Positions 1-9,409 of a DNA stretch of 64,000 nt are shown piece by piece. Each line of letters begins with the position of its first letter. Position 1 is the stretch's first letter. The notes under the pieces are model-generated. The model did not search any database, was not told the DNA's origin, and saw nothing but the letters and a program-made list of their open reading frames with translations. Origin of the DNA: Paenalicyclobacillus mengziensis (GTDB taxonomy: Bacteria; Bacillota; Bacilli; Alicyclobacillales; Alicyclobacillaceae); assembly GCF_017298635.1 (NCBI RefSeq), contig NZ_CP071182.1, positions 3,944,001 to 4,008,000 on the forward strand, read 5' to 3'. A program made the translations under genes and the position numbers.

Positions 1-1757
1 GGTATTTGCGAGCCTTTGTACAAAGCGATTTTCCGGATACGCACATCTGTGAATACACAATCAAGGACATCCCTTCTCGCATTGTGGCCGATTTGTACGC
101 CAGGAAACCAGACGTGATTGGATTTTCCGTATACATCTGGAACGTGCAAGAAACACTTCCTCTCATCGGTATGTTGAAAAAGGTGTTGCCACAGACCCGG
201 ATCATTCTCGGCGGGCCCGAAGTGTCTTACGACACCCGATATTGGATGGAGCGCATCCCGGAGGTGGATTGCATCGTTCAAGGTGAAGGCGAAGCATCCT
301 TCCTCAATGTTCTCAAAGCCATCGAGTCTGGGTCCCCGTTCCATCAGGTCGACGGTGTGGCATATCGCACTGAGAAGGGTATCTGCATCAACCCGGCAAC
401 CGCAAAAATCGATTTACATCAAATCCCGAGTCCGTACGGCGATGAAGATGACCTGGCATCCCTTCGTCATCGCGTCGTTTACTACGAAACCAGCCGCGGT
501 TGCCCCTTTTCCTGCCAGTTCTGCCTGTCATCGATTGAGTCCGGTGTACGCTATTTCCCACTTGAACGGGTCAAGGCAGATGTTTTGCGACTCATACGGG
601 CAGGGATACAAACCATTAAGTTTGTCGACCGCACGTTTAACCTCAAACGTGATTATGCGGTCGAGTTGTTTCAGTTTCTCATTGACAATCAAGGAGAGAC
701 GGTTTTTCAGTTTGAAATCACTGGTGACATCCTGCATCGAGAAACCGTACAATTTCTCAAGCAAAACGTCCCTCAGGGACTTTTCCGCTTTGAAATCGGC
801 GTTCAGTCCACCAATGACGTCACGAACTCTTTGGTGAAACGGCGCCAAAACTTCGAGCGTCTGAAACACAACATTCTAGAATTGAAAGAGGCCGGCACAA
901 TCGTTCAACATCTGGATTTGATTGCGGGATTGCCTGAAGAGGATTATGTTTCGTTTCGCAAAACCTTTGACGATGTGTTTGCACTTCATCCCGACGAACT
1001 GCAACTCGGGTTCCTCAAAATGCTTCGGGGCACCGGCCTGCGCCTTACGGCACACAAATTCGGGTACATCTATATGGACAACCCACCTTACGAAGTGTTT
1101 GCGAATCATGTGCTCTCATACGACGATGTCCTTCGTATCAAACAAGTGGAAGACGTCCTCGAGAAATATTGGAACGAAGGCCGGCTTCGTCACACCACAG
1201 CCTATTTGACACAGTACGTGTACGAAAGTCCGTTTGACTTGTTTCAGCAGTTTGGTGCTTATTGGGAAAGTCAAGGATGGCATCGGATTGGCCACCAACT
1301 GGAAGATCTGTTCTATCACTTGGACGAGTTCCTGCAAGTCATGGCGAAAACGCAGCCCTACCGTGAGGCAGCGAGATCGTACATGATCTACGACTTTCTC
1401 CTCCAACATCGCATCCGCCCCCACAAGGTCTGGTGGGACAGGGTCCTCAATCGCAGCGTACGAGCCAAAACAGCGCGACAAATTGCCGCAAACCCGCAAA
1501 TTTTTGGACCTGAGTTCAAGCAACTTGGGCTCAACATTGAGGACATGGAGAAGCATGCAGTCATCGAGTTGCTCCCACAATACATTAACGTGAATCTAGT
1601 CGGACACGCACCACAGGCGACCCCAGGTCTGATGCTCGCCTACTATCCACCTGGACTCCAAAAAGGAGGACGCCCGCAAGTGTTCACAGCACCTATCCCT
1701 GTGGGCGATGCTTCGACTGACTTAGCTGCGTTACTCCGCCCCTTCCTCACGACGTAA
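1..1757 (+). CDS. B12-binding radical SAM protein, 5' end cut off
   Basis: This gene runs in from outside the window; the frame is already open at base 3, and the visible TTG at base 6 lies inside the usual N-terminal B12-binding domain (the family normally has about 20 more residues before YLRAFVQSDF). Visible residues 1 to about 140 form a cobalamin-binding Rossmann-like domain (GGPEVSYD). A radical SAM core follows with the CxxxCxxC iron-sulfur cluster motif in RGCPFSCQFC, about residues 166-173. The C-terminal part resembles the DUF4080-type extension common in Bacillales homologues. The substrate is unknown. It converges on the deacetylase gene with 18 bases between the stops. Confidence 0.9.
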   Translation, partial: YLRAFVQSDFPDTHICEYTIKDIPSRIVADLYARKPDVIGFSVYIWNVQETLPLIGMLKKVLPQTRIILGGPEVSYDTRYWMERIPEVDCIVQGEGEASFLNVLKAIESGSPFHQVDGVAYRTEKGICINPATAKIDLHQIPSPYGDEDDLASLRHRVVYYETSRGCPFSCQFCLSSIESGVRYFPLERVKADVLRLIRAGIQTIKFVDRTFNLKRDYAVELFQFLIDNQGETVFQFEITGDILHRETVQFLKQNVPQGLFRFEIGVQSTNDVTNSLVKRRQNFERLKHNILELKEAGTIVQHLDLIAGLPEEDYVSFRKTFDDVFALHPDELQLGFLKMLRGTGLRLTAHKFGYIYMDNPPYEVFANHVLSYDDVLRIKQVEDVLEKYWNEGRLRHTTAYLTQYVYESPFDLFQQFGAYWESQGWHRIGHQLEDLFYHLDEFLQVMAKTQPYREAARSYMIYDFLLQHRIRPHKVWWDRVLNRSVRAKTARQIAANPQIFGPEFKQLGLNIEDMEKHAVIELLPQYINVNLVGHAPQATPGLMLAYYPPGLQKGGRPQVFTAPIPVGDASTDLAALLRPFLTT

Positions 1758-1775
1758 TCTGGAGAATAAGCCGGT

Positions 1776-2798
1776 TCAGCCGTAATGCAACCATGGCAAG
1801 AAGGTGCCGGCGTCGATGACTTTTCGTACTGCTTCTTCTGCATTGACATCCGTCTTCCCGACGTCAACGCGCTTGATGAAGGAGGGGTTCGTATTGCGTG
1901 TTACGGCACCATGTGCCGTCGTAAACAGGTAATCATACCCGGCTTCATGCGCAATCGCCGTGGCTGTCCAAGTCCCATGCCCATACGGCCAGGCGAACTC
2001 CGTCACTGGTTGTCCCAATACCTGGCTAAGTTCCTCGCGCGCTTGCACGAAATCCTTATAGACCCGAGCGTGATATTTTGCAGGGGTCTCTATGCGTCCA
2101 TTCAAACGAATCGGTGTGTTGAAAACAGCTACCGGCCGATCATCCTGTAGCACGTGATAGTGTGAGTCGTATGTGTGACTGCCAAATGCCATACCGCCTT
2201 GATGCATGACTTTGATTTCCGACCAACTGAGCTTCCCCGCGTCATGTTTGTCTGCGGATGCCACAATCTGGAAAAACATTCCTTGCATGTGGTGCGCGCG
2301 CAAGATTGGAAAAGCGTACGTGTACATATTTTGATAACCGTCGTCGAAAGTAAGGAGAACGGCATTCGCAGGAACCGACCCTCGGTGACTCAAAAAGTCT
2401 GTAAACTGTTGAGCGGTAATGATATGAAAGTGCATCTTCACAAACGCATCCAAGTGCGATGAGAAAGTTTGTGGGGTAATGACAAAACGAGAATAGACGT
2501 TTGGAGAGATGTCATGATAAGTCACAACGACAACCTTATTCTGGTAGTACACCTTATCGGCCGCATGGCCTGTCACCTGATGACGCGGCCCCAAATCACC
2601 TCTGATGGTGTGCGAAACAGTTCCAACAACCCCAAGCTTCTTGACTTCGGCTGCTGAAGCAACCGCGAATGCAAAACGAGAGTATGACAGCGTCTGTCCA
2701 CAAACCACAGGCTGATACAAACCAGGAACAGCCGCAATCATCCACAGAGACATGAGAATGTCCTTCTTGCGCCGATGTGTCACTTTTGCACGCTCCAT
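1776..2798 (-). CDS. Polysaccharide deacetylase (NodB domain), membrane-anchored or secreted
   Basis: The protein is about 340 residues. A basic N-terminus followed by a hydrophobic stretch (SLWMIAAVPGL) suggests a signal anchor. The NodB metal-binding motifs are visible: TFDDG, the SHTYDSH segment carrying the metal histidines, and the FAWPYGHG motif. The family removes N- or O-acetyl groups from cell-wall or exopolysaccharide sugars using a divalent metal. I chose the ATG at 2798 because the extension to the GTG at 2927 does not resemble a signal peptide; an ATG at 2753 is also possible and none has a strong ribosome binding site. The exact substrate cannot be read from sequence. Confidence 0.85.
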   Translation of the reverse strand: MERAKVTHRRKKDILMSLWMIAAVPGLYQPVVCGQTLSYSRFAFAVASAAEVKKLGVVGTVSHTIRGDLGPRHQVTGHAADKVYYQNKVVVVTYHDISPNVYSRFVITPQTFSSHLDAFVKMHFHIITAQQFTDFLSHRGSVPANAVLLTFDDGYQNMYTYAFPILRAHHMQGMFFQIVASADKHDAGKLSWSEIKVMHQGGMAFGSHTYDSHYHVLQDDRPVAVFNTPIRLNGRIETPAKYHARVYKDFVQAREELSQVLGQPVTEFAWPYGHGTWTATAIAHEAGYDYLFTTAHGAVTRNTNPSFIKRVDVGKTDVNAEEAVRKVIDAGTFLPWLHYG

Positions 2799-3004
2799 CA
2801 AGGGGTACTCGGTAATCAGATGTATCTCAGAGACGAGAGATGAGCCACCTGTCAACGTGTCAAACAATGTCTCCCACCAAACGAGATGACCGTCCATCAT
2901 CATAAAAATCGAAATCGATACGAACACATTTAATACAGAGTTCGTGAACTTTCTGGATGGACTTCTGGTCTATTCACTTGAAGGCCTGAAGTGATGCCAA
3001 CAAA

Positions 3005-3036
3005 TGTTGTCTTGTACTTTTGTTGTCATGTACTTT
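3005..3036. repeat. Two adjacent 16-bp direct repeats
   Basis: TGTTGTCTTGTACTTT (3005-3020) is followed directly by TGTTGTCATGTACTTT (3021-3036), with one mismatch. They lie in the 350-bp gap between the deacetylase gene and the small membrane-protein gene at 3151, where no other gene is visible. They could be a regulator binding site for either flanking gene, or a chance slippage duplication. Confidence 0.5.
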
Positions 3037-3150
3037 GCTCTTAAAAGCAGATTTTCATTTACCGGTCCTACCCGTCCTACCTATCCGTTGGAGCTGTCTA
3101 GTGGAGCCTGACATGCAAAGATAATCTATAAACCAAGGAGCAGCGATAAC

Positions 3151-3282
3151 GTGAATTTAAGTCAGATGGTCCGTTTTACAACTGAGGTAACGACATCTGC
3201 AACCCTATTGGTGGTACAGTTCATCGTGTTAGCGGTGTTTGAACTCGGCATGGTTGTGTTTCGAACGGCTTCTGGGAAGTGA
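3151..3282 (+). CDS. Small single-pass membrane protein, 43 residues
   Basis: A GTG-started frame of 43 codons is preceded by AAGGAG at 3135-3140, ten bases before the start. The product begins MNLSQMVRFTTEVTT and continues into one hydrophobic segment (about residues 18-38, LLVVQFIVLAVFELGMVVF) before ending in TASGK. It lies about 140 bases ahead of the propeller-protein gene on the same strand and could be co-transcribed with it. I do not recognise a family. The good ribosome binding site and clean membrane segment support a real gene; its function is unknown. Confidence 0.55.
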   Translation: MNLSQMVRFTTEVTTSATLLVVQFIVLAVFELGMVVFRTASGK

Positions 3283-3423
3283 TGAGGGAAATGGTTATTT
3301 TTCCCATGCCCTTCACAGACTCTCCATACATTCACAATCCCTCTTACACATCACGACAGTATGCTATTCATGACAGAGCGTACGCGACAGCTGTGAGGGG
3401 ATTGCGAAGAAATGGAGGATTCA

Positions 3424-4749
3424 ATGTCCATGGCTACACAAGGCGCCAAACACAGATTACCTTGGGCAAAGGTTTCGATAGGCTTATTCGTTTCTCTCTT
3501 CGTCATGAGTGCTGCAGTTTACGCAAGGCACTTGCAGGTGGTAACCATAAATCCGAGTCTCTATCCCCAGTCTTGGGTGCAATACGGACTCAACCAACAC
3601 AACAATGCGGTATACGCGAAAACCGTACAAAACCAGTCGTGGAGCACACCACTCGGAAGTAGTGCTCACGGTGGACTCTCGCTAGTCAAGGGATATGTGT
3701 ATGTTGGTGACAATGCCGACGAAGTTTCTAAACTCAGTGCAAACACAGGCAAGAAAGTCTGGACCACCAAGTTGAACAACGAAGTGATGACCCAGCCCCT
3801 AGTGATAAATGGCTCTGTATTTGTAGGAACTGGAAATAACCAGTTTCAACCAAGCGGAATACGCGGGACAGGCCAAAATGAAATTGCCTCGCTCAACAGC
3901 AAAACAGGAAAAATCCAATGGACAATTCCAACCCGCGCTGAAGACATGCCGTCTCTCGTGTATTCGCATGGGTTGCTTTACGGCGTCAATGGTGCAGGAA
4001 CCTTACGAGCGATAAATCCGACGACTGGACACGTCGAATGGCAAATTTCTCTGAATGGTATTGATAGTATGGATTCTCCAGTCATTCATAACGGGATGCT
4101 CTACGTAGGACTCAGCAAACCCTATGATGTGGTGGCCGTAAACCTGTCTACCCATCACATTGTGTTTCGAACGCCCATTCAGGATGCTCAATTGGCTCTA
4201 GATGACTCGGCAATCTCGTACGGCCAAGGTATGATTTACGCAGAGTCGGCAGCCATCAAGCAGGATCCATTGAATCAAGAGACCGTTTGGGGGATAAACG
4301 CAAAAACCGGTGCTGTTGAATGGCGCTTCACCGAACCAAGTGGTGCCAAGCTCACACCAGAGGAATATGAAGCGGCTGCACCCGTTTTCCATCGAGGTGT
4401 TGTCTACTTTGGCACGCCTTTCGGAAAGAAATTATATGCTGTGAACGCCACCACGGGGGCACTTGATTGGCAGGTCAACTTGCGAGATGCCGCCAATCAA
4501 ACGCCAGTTATCATACACAATGACGTCGTCGTTGGCGATGCCGGTGGCACATTTTACGTCATCAATAAGCAGAATGGCCATATATTAGCAACCAAACAAT
4601 TGCCCAAGAACGAAATCTTTACAAACGGTGCTCCCATGGTTGTCAACGATGTCTTTTACTCGCCAACCGCTGTCCCAAAAAAATCAGGGTCTGTTACTGC
4701 CATTGCCTTGACTCCATTAGATCCAAACATCAACAAGTCGTCAACTTGA
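3424..4749 (+). CDS. PQQ-like beta-propeller repeat protein, membrane-anchored
   Basis: This is a 441-residue protein with an N-terminal membrane segment (VSIGLFVSLFVMSAAVYA) and then repeated blades of the type GxxYVG..A.NxxTGxxxW, for example INPTTGHVEWQ, INAKTGAVEWR and VNATTGALDWQ. These are the tryptophan-docking repeats of PQQ-binding-like propellers (PQQ_2/BamB-like). The propeller is expected outside the membrane, used either as a redox-enzyme domain or as a protein-binding scaffold; no catalytic residues specific to a quinoprotein dehydrogenase were identified. The ATG at 3424 is chosen over 3412 because GGAGG at 3414-3418 sits five bases before it. Confidence 0.85.
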   Translation: MSMATQGAKHRLPWAKVSIGLFVSLFVMSAAVYARHLQVVTINPSLYPQSWVQYGLNQHNNAVYAKTVQNQSWSTPLGSSAHGGLSLVKGYVYVGDNADEVSKLSANTGKKVWTTKLNNEVMTQPLVINGSVFVGTGNNQFQPSGIRGTGQNEIASLNSKTGKIQWTIPTRAEDMPSLVYSHGLLYGVNGAGTLRAINPTTGHVEWQISLNGIDSMDSPVIHNGMLYVGLSKPYDVVAVNLSTHHIVFRTPIQDAQLALDDSAISYGQGMIYAESAAIKQDPLNQETVWGINAKTGAVEWRFTEPSGAKLTPEEYEAAAPVFHRGVVYFGTPFGKKLYAVNATTGALDWQVNLRDAANQTPVIIHNDVVVGDAGGTFYVINKQNGHILATKQLPKNEIFTNGAPMVVNDVFYSPTAVPKKSGSVTAIALTPLDPNINKSST

Positions 4750-4783
4750 CAAGCTGACTTTGTCGTCCACCACACGACGAAAC

Positions 4784-5683
4784 TTAAGGCACCCTCCGGT
4801 CTATATTTCCTGACCGTCTGCGCCATCGCCAGCTATCAAAAATCCACTTTGTCGCGGCTCCGACGCCGGTAAACCATGTCAGTAAGGAAAGCAATAAACC
4901 GACGAAGGGTATGCTCATGAAGGCTGTCAGCACGCTTGACCCAACCAAAGCCTGCACGTGTACAGGTGACTGGTCCTTTTGGCGGCGCAAAATGATGCCA
5001 CCCATCCACAGTGAAGACATGGAAAACCCAATGATACCGATGACACTGTAAACAACTGCAATGATGCCAGCGAGTGGTATGCCAAGCAAAGTCATCGTCA
5101 AAATGCTGTCGATGGCAACGACAACGAGGCTAACCAAAACGCCAACGAGTCCCATTCGGCGTACGGACCCATCTTGATTTCCTAGGGGGATCCGTTGGTT
5201 TCGAAGCGCGATCGACAGCAACACCGCAAGAATGATGAGTCCGACATTGACTGCGAGCATGCCTGCCCAAGCAAGCAGTGCAAGTGTGACGCCAAATAAA
5301 GCACCGTTCCAAAAAGGTGTGTTCAGACGCACATGGTACATCGCTTTCACGTGTGCCCCTTTGGCCTGCGATATGGTTCCCCCAAGGTCAACAACAATGC
5401 CTGTCCTCGACTGTGGTGCGAGGCGCACGTTGCCGTCAAGGACAATCAGGATCTCGGACACCCGTCCCTCCACCGTGACGTCGTGTCCAAGGACAAGTAC
5501 ATCTTCGATCTGTTCTGTACGTGGAATCACGGTCGGTTGCTCGGAGACGAGTGCCTCTCTTCCCGTCGGAGCCTTCGTTCCTGTCGTTGCAGCGAGAGCC
5601 CATCCGGGTTGCGCACATAAAGCGATTAGGATCCCGCTTACACAGAGAAAAATCGCCATCCATGGACGTAACCAGCGGATCAT
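4784..5683 (-). CDS. Membrane protein with polymer-forming-like extracellular domain, third gene of sigma-factor operon
   Basis: The 299-residue protein has an N-terminal signal segment (WMAIFLCVSGILIALCAQPGWALA), a short beta-rich region of alternating hydrophobic residues (VLVLGHDVTVEGRVSEILIV) resembling the polymer-forming/bactofilin-like domains found beside ECF sigma factors, and about four membrane helices. Its start overlaps the anti-sigma gene by four bases, so the three genes form one operon. By position it is likely a membrane component of the envelope-stress signalling unit, perhaps a sensor or a target, but this is inference. Confidence 0.8.
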   Translation of the reverse strand: MIRWLRPWMAIFLCVSGILIALCAQPGWALAATTGTKAPTGREALVSEQPTVIPRTEQIEDVLVLGHDVTVEGRVSEILIVLDGNVRLAPQSRTGIVVDLGGTISQAKGAHVKAMYHVRLNTPFWNGALFGVTLALLAWAGMLAVNVGLIILAVLLSIALRNQRIPLGNQDGSVRRMGLVGVLVSLVVVAIDSILTMTLLGIPLAGIIAVVYSVIGIIGFSMSSLWMGGIILRRQKDQSPVHVQALVGSSVLTAFMSIPFVGLLLSLLTWFTGVGAATKWIFDSWRWRRRSGNIDRRVP

Positions 5684-6183
5684 ACCGTAACCTCACTTGA
5701 TTTGAGCATTCGAACAACACCGGTGACCGACGCGATGCCGAGCAACACACTGAGTACAACGATAACCGTCGGCCATACTGCCCCGCCTGTTGCGACAAGT
5801 TGCACGGCACTGTGGCCTGCAGCAAAACCGAGCCTAAACATCACCCGAACAAACTTACCAAACGGCGAGAAAGCAAGCCAAAAGACGCCGACAACCACGA
5901 GCGCCAGACAGCATCCGTAGACAAGGAGCAAGCGACGGGCCTGTGCCCCTTGATGAATTTCTTTGATGGTCAGAAGAATTCGGTTTTGCAGGTCCTCTGG
6001 AACGGCAACTGTGCTCAGTGACATTTGTACCGAATGTGTCACCTGTTGCAGTTGTGCGAGTTCATCCTGACACCTCGGGCAATCGTCGATATGTGCCTGA
6101 ATGGTCTCGGCTTCCGACTCGGAGAGTTCCCCGTCGAGATATGCTGACAGTGTTAGCGAGTCCATGTCACACTGCATCGTCAT
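5680..6183 (-). CDS. Anti-sigma factor with zinc-finger (zf-HC2) and membrane helices
   Basis: The N-terminus has the anti-sigma zinc-binding pattern: C5, then H31-x3-C35-x2-C38 (AHIDDCPRC). This domain binds and inhibits its partner ECF sigma factor. Two hydrophobic segments follow (LLLVYGCCLALVVVGVFWLA and a second near residues 130-155), anchoring it in the membrane. Its start codon overlaps the sigma-factor stop by four bases and its own stop overlaps the next gene by four, a typical sigma/anti-sigma translational coupling. Length (167 residues) is normal for the family. Confidence 0.92.
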   Translation of the reverse strand: MTMQCDMDSLTLSAYLDGELSESEAETIQAHIDDCPRCQDELAQLQQVTHSVQMSLSTVAVPEDLQNRILLTIKEIHQGAQARRLLLVYGCCLALVVVGVFWLAFSPFGKFVRVMFRLGFAAGHSAVQLVATGGAVWPTVIVVLSVLLGIASVTGVVRMLKSSEVTV

Positions 6184-6713
6184 CCTCTCCCTTCTTGCTG
6201 TAGTTGTTCTCGAAGTTGCATTCGAGCGTAGTGGAGTCGTGAACGAACGGTACCGACCGGTAAGGCGAGAATCTCTGCCAGTTCTTCATAACTAAATCCG
6301 TATAGTTCCCTGAGAACAAGAATGGTGCGGTAATCATCCCCCAATTGTTGCATCGCATGTTCAACCTCCATCCGGACGTCCGTTTGATGATGAGGGTTTA
6401 CGCCACTCGTTACCTGGTTGTCTTCCAAAGGTTCAGACCTGTGTTTCCAATGCCGTTGTCGCCAGTCCAGTGCGTTGCGAGCGGTTATCCTGGCAAGCCA
6501 GGCCGGAAAGTTATGCTCGTCTCGCAGACTTCGCAGGGATTGGTATACCTTAATAAAGGTTTCCTGAGTAACGTCTTCAGCGTCCGTTTTATGGTGCAAC
6601 ACACCGTACGCGGTGCGGTACACGAAATCTTTATAGTTTGCAACAATCCTTGCAAATGCGTCTGGATTGCCACGTTTGGCGAGTCGAATCAAGAGAATAT
6701 CATCTTCTGTCAA
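6180..6713 (-). CDS. ECF-type RNA polymerase sigma factor
   Basis: The protein is 177 residues. Region 2 is visible in the AFARIVANYKDFVYRTAYGV to QETFIKVYQSL stretch, and region 4 in YGFSYEELAEILALPVGTVR followed by SRLHYARMQLREQL, the helix-turn-helix that reads the -35 element. Regions 1 and 3 are absent, as in SigW-like extracytoplasmic-function factors. It heads a leftward operon with its anti-sigma factor and a membrane protein. ECF factors commonly activate their own promoter, so one is expected just upstream of 6713, but I could not identify it confidently. Confidence 0.95.
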   Translation of the reverse strand: MTEDDILLIRLAKRGNPDAFARIVANYKDFVYRTAYGVLHHKTDAEDVTQETFIKVYQSLRSLRDEHNFPAWLARITARNALDWRQRHWKHRSEPLEDNQVTSGVNPHHQTDVRMEVEHAMQQLGDDYRTILVLRELYGFSYEELAEILALPVGTVRSRLHYARMQLREQLQQEGRG

Positions 6714-6926
6714 ATAACGGCCACCTCCGGGCGACGCAGCACTTGCCCGAGTACACCAAAGTTCCTCAAAGCTTGCCCTTAGTATGACATTTTTAACGGC
6801 CTAAAGATATTGACCGAAAATCTTGCGATTTGGTTCATTCCGATCTTATATAATGGTTGAGATAAGTTTGAACCTGTATAAAGGTGGGGGTTTACAACCT
6901 CAACAGTAACATTGCAGGAGGACATC

Positions 6927-8162
6927 ATGACCGAACCCGCATTATCACCGCTGACTGGCACACCAGGCCGACGCTATCTGACAGCGGCTATCCTTGGTTT
7001 TCTATCCGCAGTCGCTCCGTTATCCATTGACATGTATCTTCCGGCCCTGCCTGCCCTAGGGCGGGACCTGCACGCAGCGACTTCGGTGGCACAGTTGAGC
7101 CTGACAGCCTGTTTGATTGGTCTGGCGATTGGACAGTTGCTCGCTGGTCCCATCAGTGACGCAAGGGGCCGCAAAGGCCCGCTCCTTGTCGGAACTGCCG
7201 TCTATACTGCGGCATCCCTGCTGTGTGCCATCACCAACTCAATTTCGCTGCTCATCATACTTCGCTTGGTGCAGGGGTTGGCGGGGTCGGCCGGACTTGT
7301 CATTAGCCGCGCTGTTGTGCGCGACCTGTTTGAAGGACATGCGATGACGGAATTTTTTGCTCTTCTGATGCTTGTTAACGGGGTTGCACCGATTGCGGCG
7401 CCCATTCTTGGCGGGCAGATTTTGCGCTTTAGTTCCTGGCATGGCGTTTTTGTCGTGCTGACCGTCCTTGGATGTTTGATGTTTATCAGTGTTTGGTTTG
7501 GACTCCCGGAGAGCCTGCCAAAGAGTCGGCGTCAGCAGGGAGGGGTTCGTCATACGTCAACGGCCATCGGCATTTTGCTCCGGGACCAACACTTTGTTGG
7601 TTATTCGGTTACCATCGGCCTCATTTTTGCTGCCATGTTTGCGTACATTTCCGGATCGCCATTTGTTCTGCAGGGTATGTTTGGCCTGTCTCCGCAGATG
7701 TTCAGTGTCGTGTTCGCCACCAACGGACTCGGTATTATCGTCGCGGGACAAGTTACCGCTCGTCTGTCACGGCGCTTTGGCGAAACCAGGGTTCTTATCG
7801 GTGGACTCGCACTCGTTGGCCTGGCTAGTCTCGTATTCCTCTTGATGCTTGCTGTAAAGGCACCTCTTACAGGCGTGTTACCGCCGCTGTTTTTCGTGGT
7901 CTGTACGGTGGGCATCGTGGCACCGACTGCGACGTCACTCGCGATGCAGGAGCAAGGCAATCGAGCAGGCAGTGCTGCCGCAGTGATTGGTGTCCCCCAG
8001 ATGTTGTTAGGTGCGTTTGCGGCCCCATTGGTTGGTATCATGGGCAGTCGCGCTGACCTACCGCTCGGGGTTGTCGTGGTTTTATGCGATTTGGGTGCAG
8101 CCCTATGTTACGTCCTTCTGGTTCGCACTCCTTTGCATAGGTCGGCTGCGGCACGAAGTTAG
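6927..8162 (+). CDS. Bcr/CflA-type multidrug efflux MFS transporter
   Basis: This is a 411-residue protein with 12 predicted membrane helices. It carries the drug-resistance-transporter signatures SIDMYLPALPALGRDL near the start and GPISDARGRKGPLL (MFS motif A between helices 2 and 3). Members of this family export bicyclomycin, chloramphenicol, sulfonamides or cysteine by proton antiport; the substrate here is not determinable. The ATG at 6927 follows GGAGG at 6917-6921; an in-frame TTG at 6912 is less likely. A TATAAT box lies at 6849-6854. The gene end overlaps the convergent VWA gene by four bases. Confidence 0.9.
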   Translation: MTEPALSPLTGTPGRRYLTAAILGFLSAVAPLSIDMYLPALPALGRDLHAATSVAQLSLTACLIGLAIGQLLAGPISDARGRKGPLLVGTAVYTAASLLCAITNSISLLIILRLVQGLAGSAGLVISRAVVRDLFEGHAMTEFFALLMLVNGVAPIAAPILGGQILRFSSWHGVFVVLTVLGCLMFISVWFGLPESLPKSRRQQGGVRHTSTAIGILLRDQHFVGYSVTIGLIFAAMFAYISGSPFVLQGMFGLSPQMFSVVFATNGLGIIVAGQVTARLSRRFGETRVLIGGLALVGLASLVFLLMLAVKAPLTGVLPPLFFVVCTVGIVAPTATSLAMQEQGNRAGSAAAVIGVPQMLLGAFAAPLVGIMGSRADLPLGVVVVLCDLGAALCYVLLVRTPLHRSAAARS

Positions 8163-9409
8163 CTTTCCCACTGTCGCCGCGGTGGTCGGCTGCCACGGAG
8201 CGCCGCGACTTCGCTCCATGCGTTCTCGAGCGCCTCGAAGTTGTGCGCCGGTAACATCCTGTCTGCATAGTTGTGCAACACCTTCGCGCCGAGTGCTGTT
8301 GGCGTGTAACCTGCATGGCCCGCTAGCGGGTTCAGCCAAATGAGCCGTTGTGACATGCGGCTCAGTCTAGACAGTTCTGCAGCCAGTTGTTCGGGCGATC
8401 CGGTGTCGAACCCGTCTGTCACAAGCAACGTAACGGCACCTCTAAAAAGAACCGTGCGTGCATATTCGCGGTGAAAGACAGCCAATGTCTCCGCCAGACG
8501 CGTCCCACCGGAGAGATGAAGGACGTTATCTGTCAGTGCCTTTAAGGCGTCATTTGCGTCTCTGATGGTCAGCCACCGTGTCACTCGTGTCAAGCGGGTG
8601 CTAAAGACGAAGACCTCAATGTCCCAGTCTTGGATGCAAAGTGCGTGAGCAAACCGGAGCATCACGCGGCTGTACGGGTCCATCGATCCGCTCACATCGC
8701 AGATAATGACAACAGGCCGAGGGATTCTTTTCCGCCGCCCGTACACAAGTTGAAAGGGTTCTCCACTGCCTGCAGCGCGTCTGAGGGTAGCTGACAAATC
8801 TAACTCCCGACCGTGCGGACGAGCGATTCTCTTCCTGCTCAGATGGGTCACCGGTCGAATCTGCCGCTCAAACCGGAGTAATTCCTGCAATTCCATCTCG
8901 GTCAGGTCTGCAAAGTCCTTCTGACGCAGAGCCTCTTCATGACTTTCTGACCCCTTCATGACAACGGAGAAGCTGTCAGGTGCGTCGGCTTCGTCTTTTC
9001 TGAGAGATTGCGCCTGATGACCCATCCAGATGACCTCCGGATGTCTGTGCCTATCGGATTTCTGCTTCAGGACACTCGACATCAGGGTCTGCCTTCTAAC
9101 CCATGAGTCCCCTCCCCGTCGCAACAACAACCAGAACTGCTGCCACGCCATCATAAACAGAGGGTATTCCACTGGATTCTTCACGATGGCAGCAGCCACA
9201 GCTTCCCGGCATACTGCCTCTGAACTGAACCCAACCTGTCCGATAACCTGCAGGACAACCTGCTCGTCATCGCTGCCAACTCCAAACCCCATGCTCCGCA
9301 GTCCACGCAGAAAAGCAAGCAGGTTGGCCATCGTACGCGAGGTGTCAGTCATCCGCGGCGCGCCAGCCCCTGTCGTCACTTTCTCCTCTGCGTCGCCTCC
9401 TGTCATCAC
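8159..9409 (-). CDS. coxE: CoxE-like VWA-domain protein
   Basis: The C-terminal half is a von Willebrand factor A domain with the MIDAS metal site DVSGSMDPYS and a later TDGFDTG. The N-terminal half matches the CoxE/YehP family that partners a MoxR ATPase. In carboxydotrophs, CoxD and CoxE act after translation to complete the copper/molybdenum site of CO dehydrogenase; here the role is likely maturation of the adjacent molybdenum hydroxylase. Its start overlaps the MoxR stop by four bases, so it is the last gene of the leftward operon. It overlaps the convergent transporter gene by four bases. Confidence 0.88.
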   Translation of the reverse strand: MMTGGDAEEKVTTGAGAPRMTDTSRTMANLLAFLRGLRSMGFGVGSDDEQVVLQVIGQVGFSSEAVCREAVAAAIVKNPVEYPLFMMAWQQFWLLLRRGGDSWVRRQTLMSSVLKQKSDRHRHPEVIWMGHQAQSLRKDEADAPDSFSVVMKGSESHEEALRQKDFADLTEMELQELLRFERQIRPVTHLSRKRIARPHGRELDLSATLRRAAGSGEPFQLVYGRRKRIPRPVVIICDVSGSMDPYSRVMLRFAHALCIQDWDIEVFVFSTRLTRVTRWLTIRDANDALKALTDNVLHLSGGTRLAETLAVFHREYARTVLFRGAVTLLVTDGFDTGSPEQLAAELSRLSRMSQRLIWLNPLAGHAGYTPTALGAKVLHNYADRMLPAHNFEALENAWSEVAALRGSRPPRRQWES

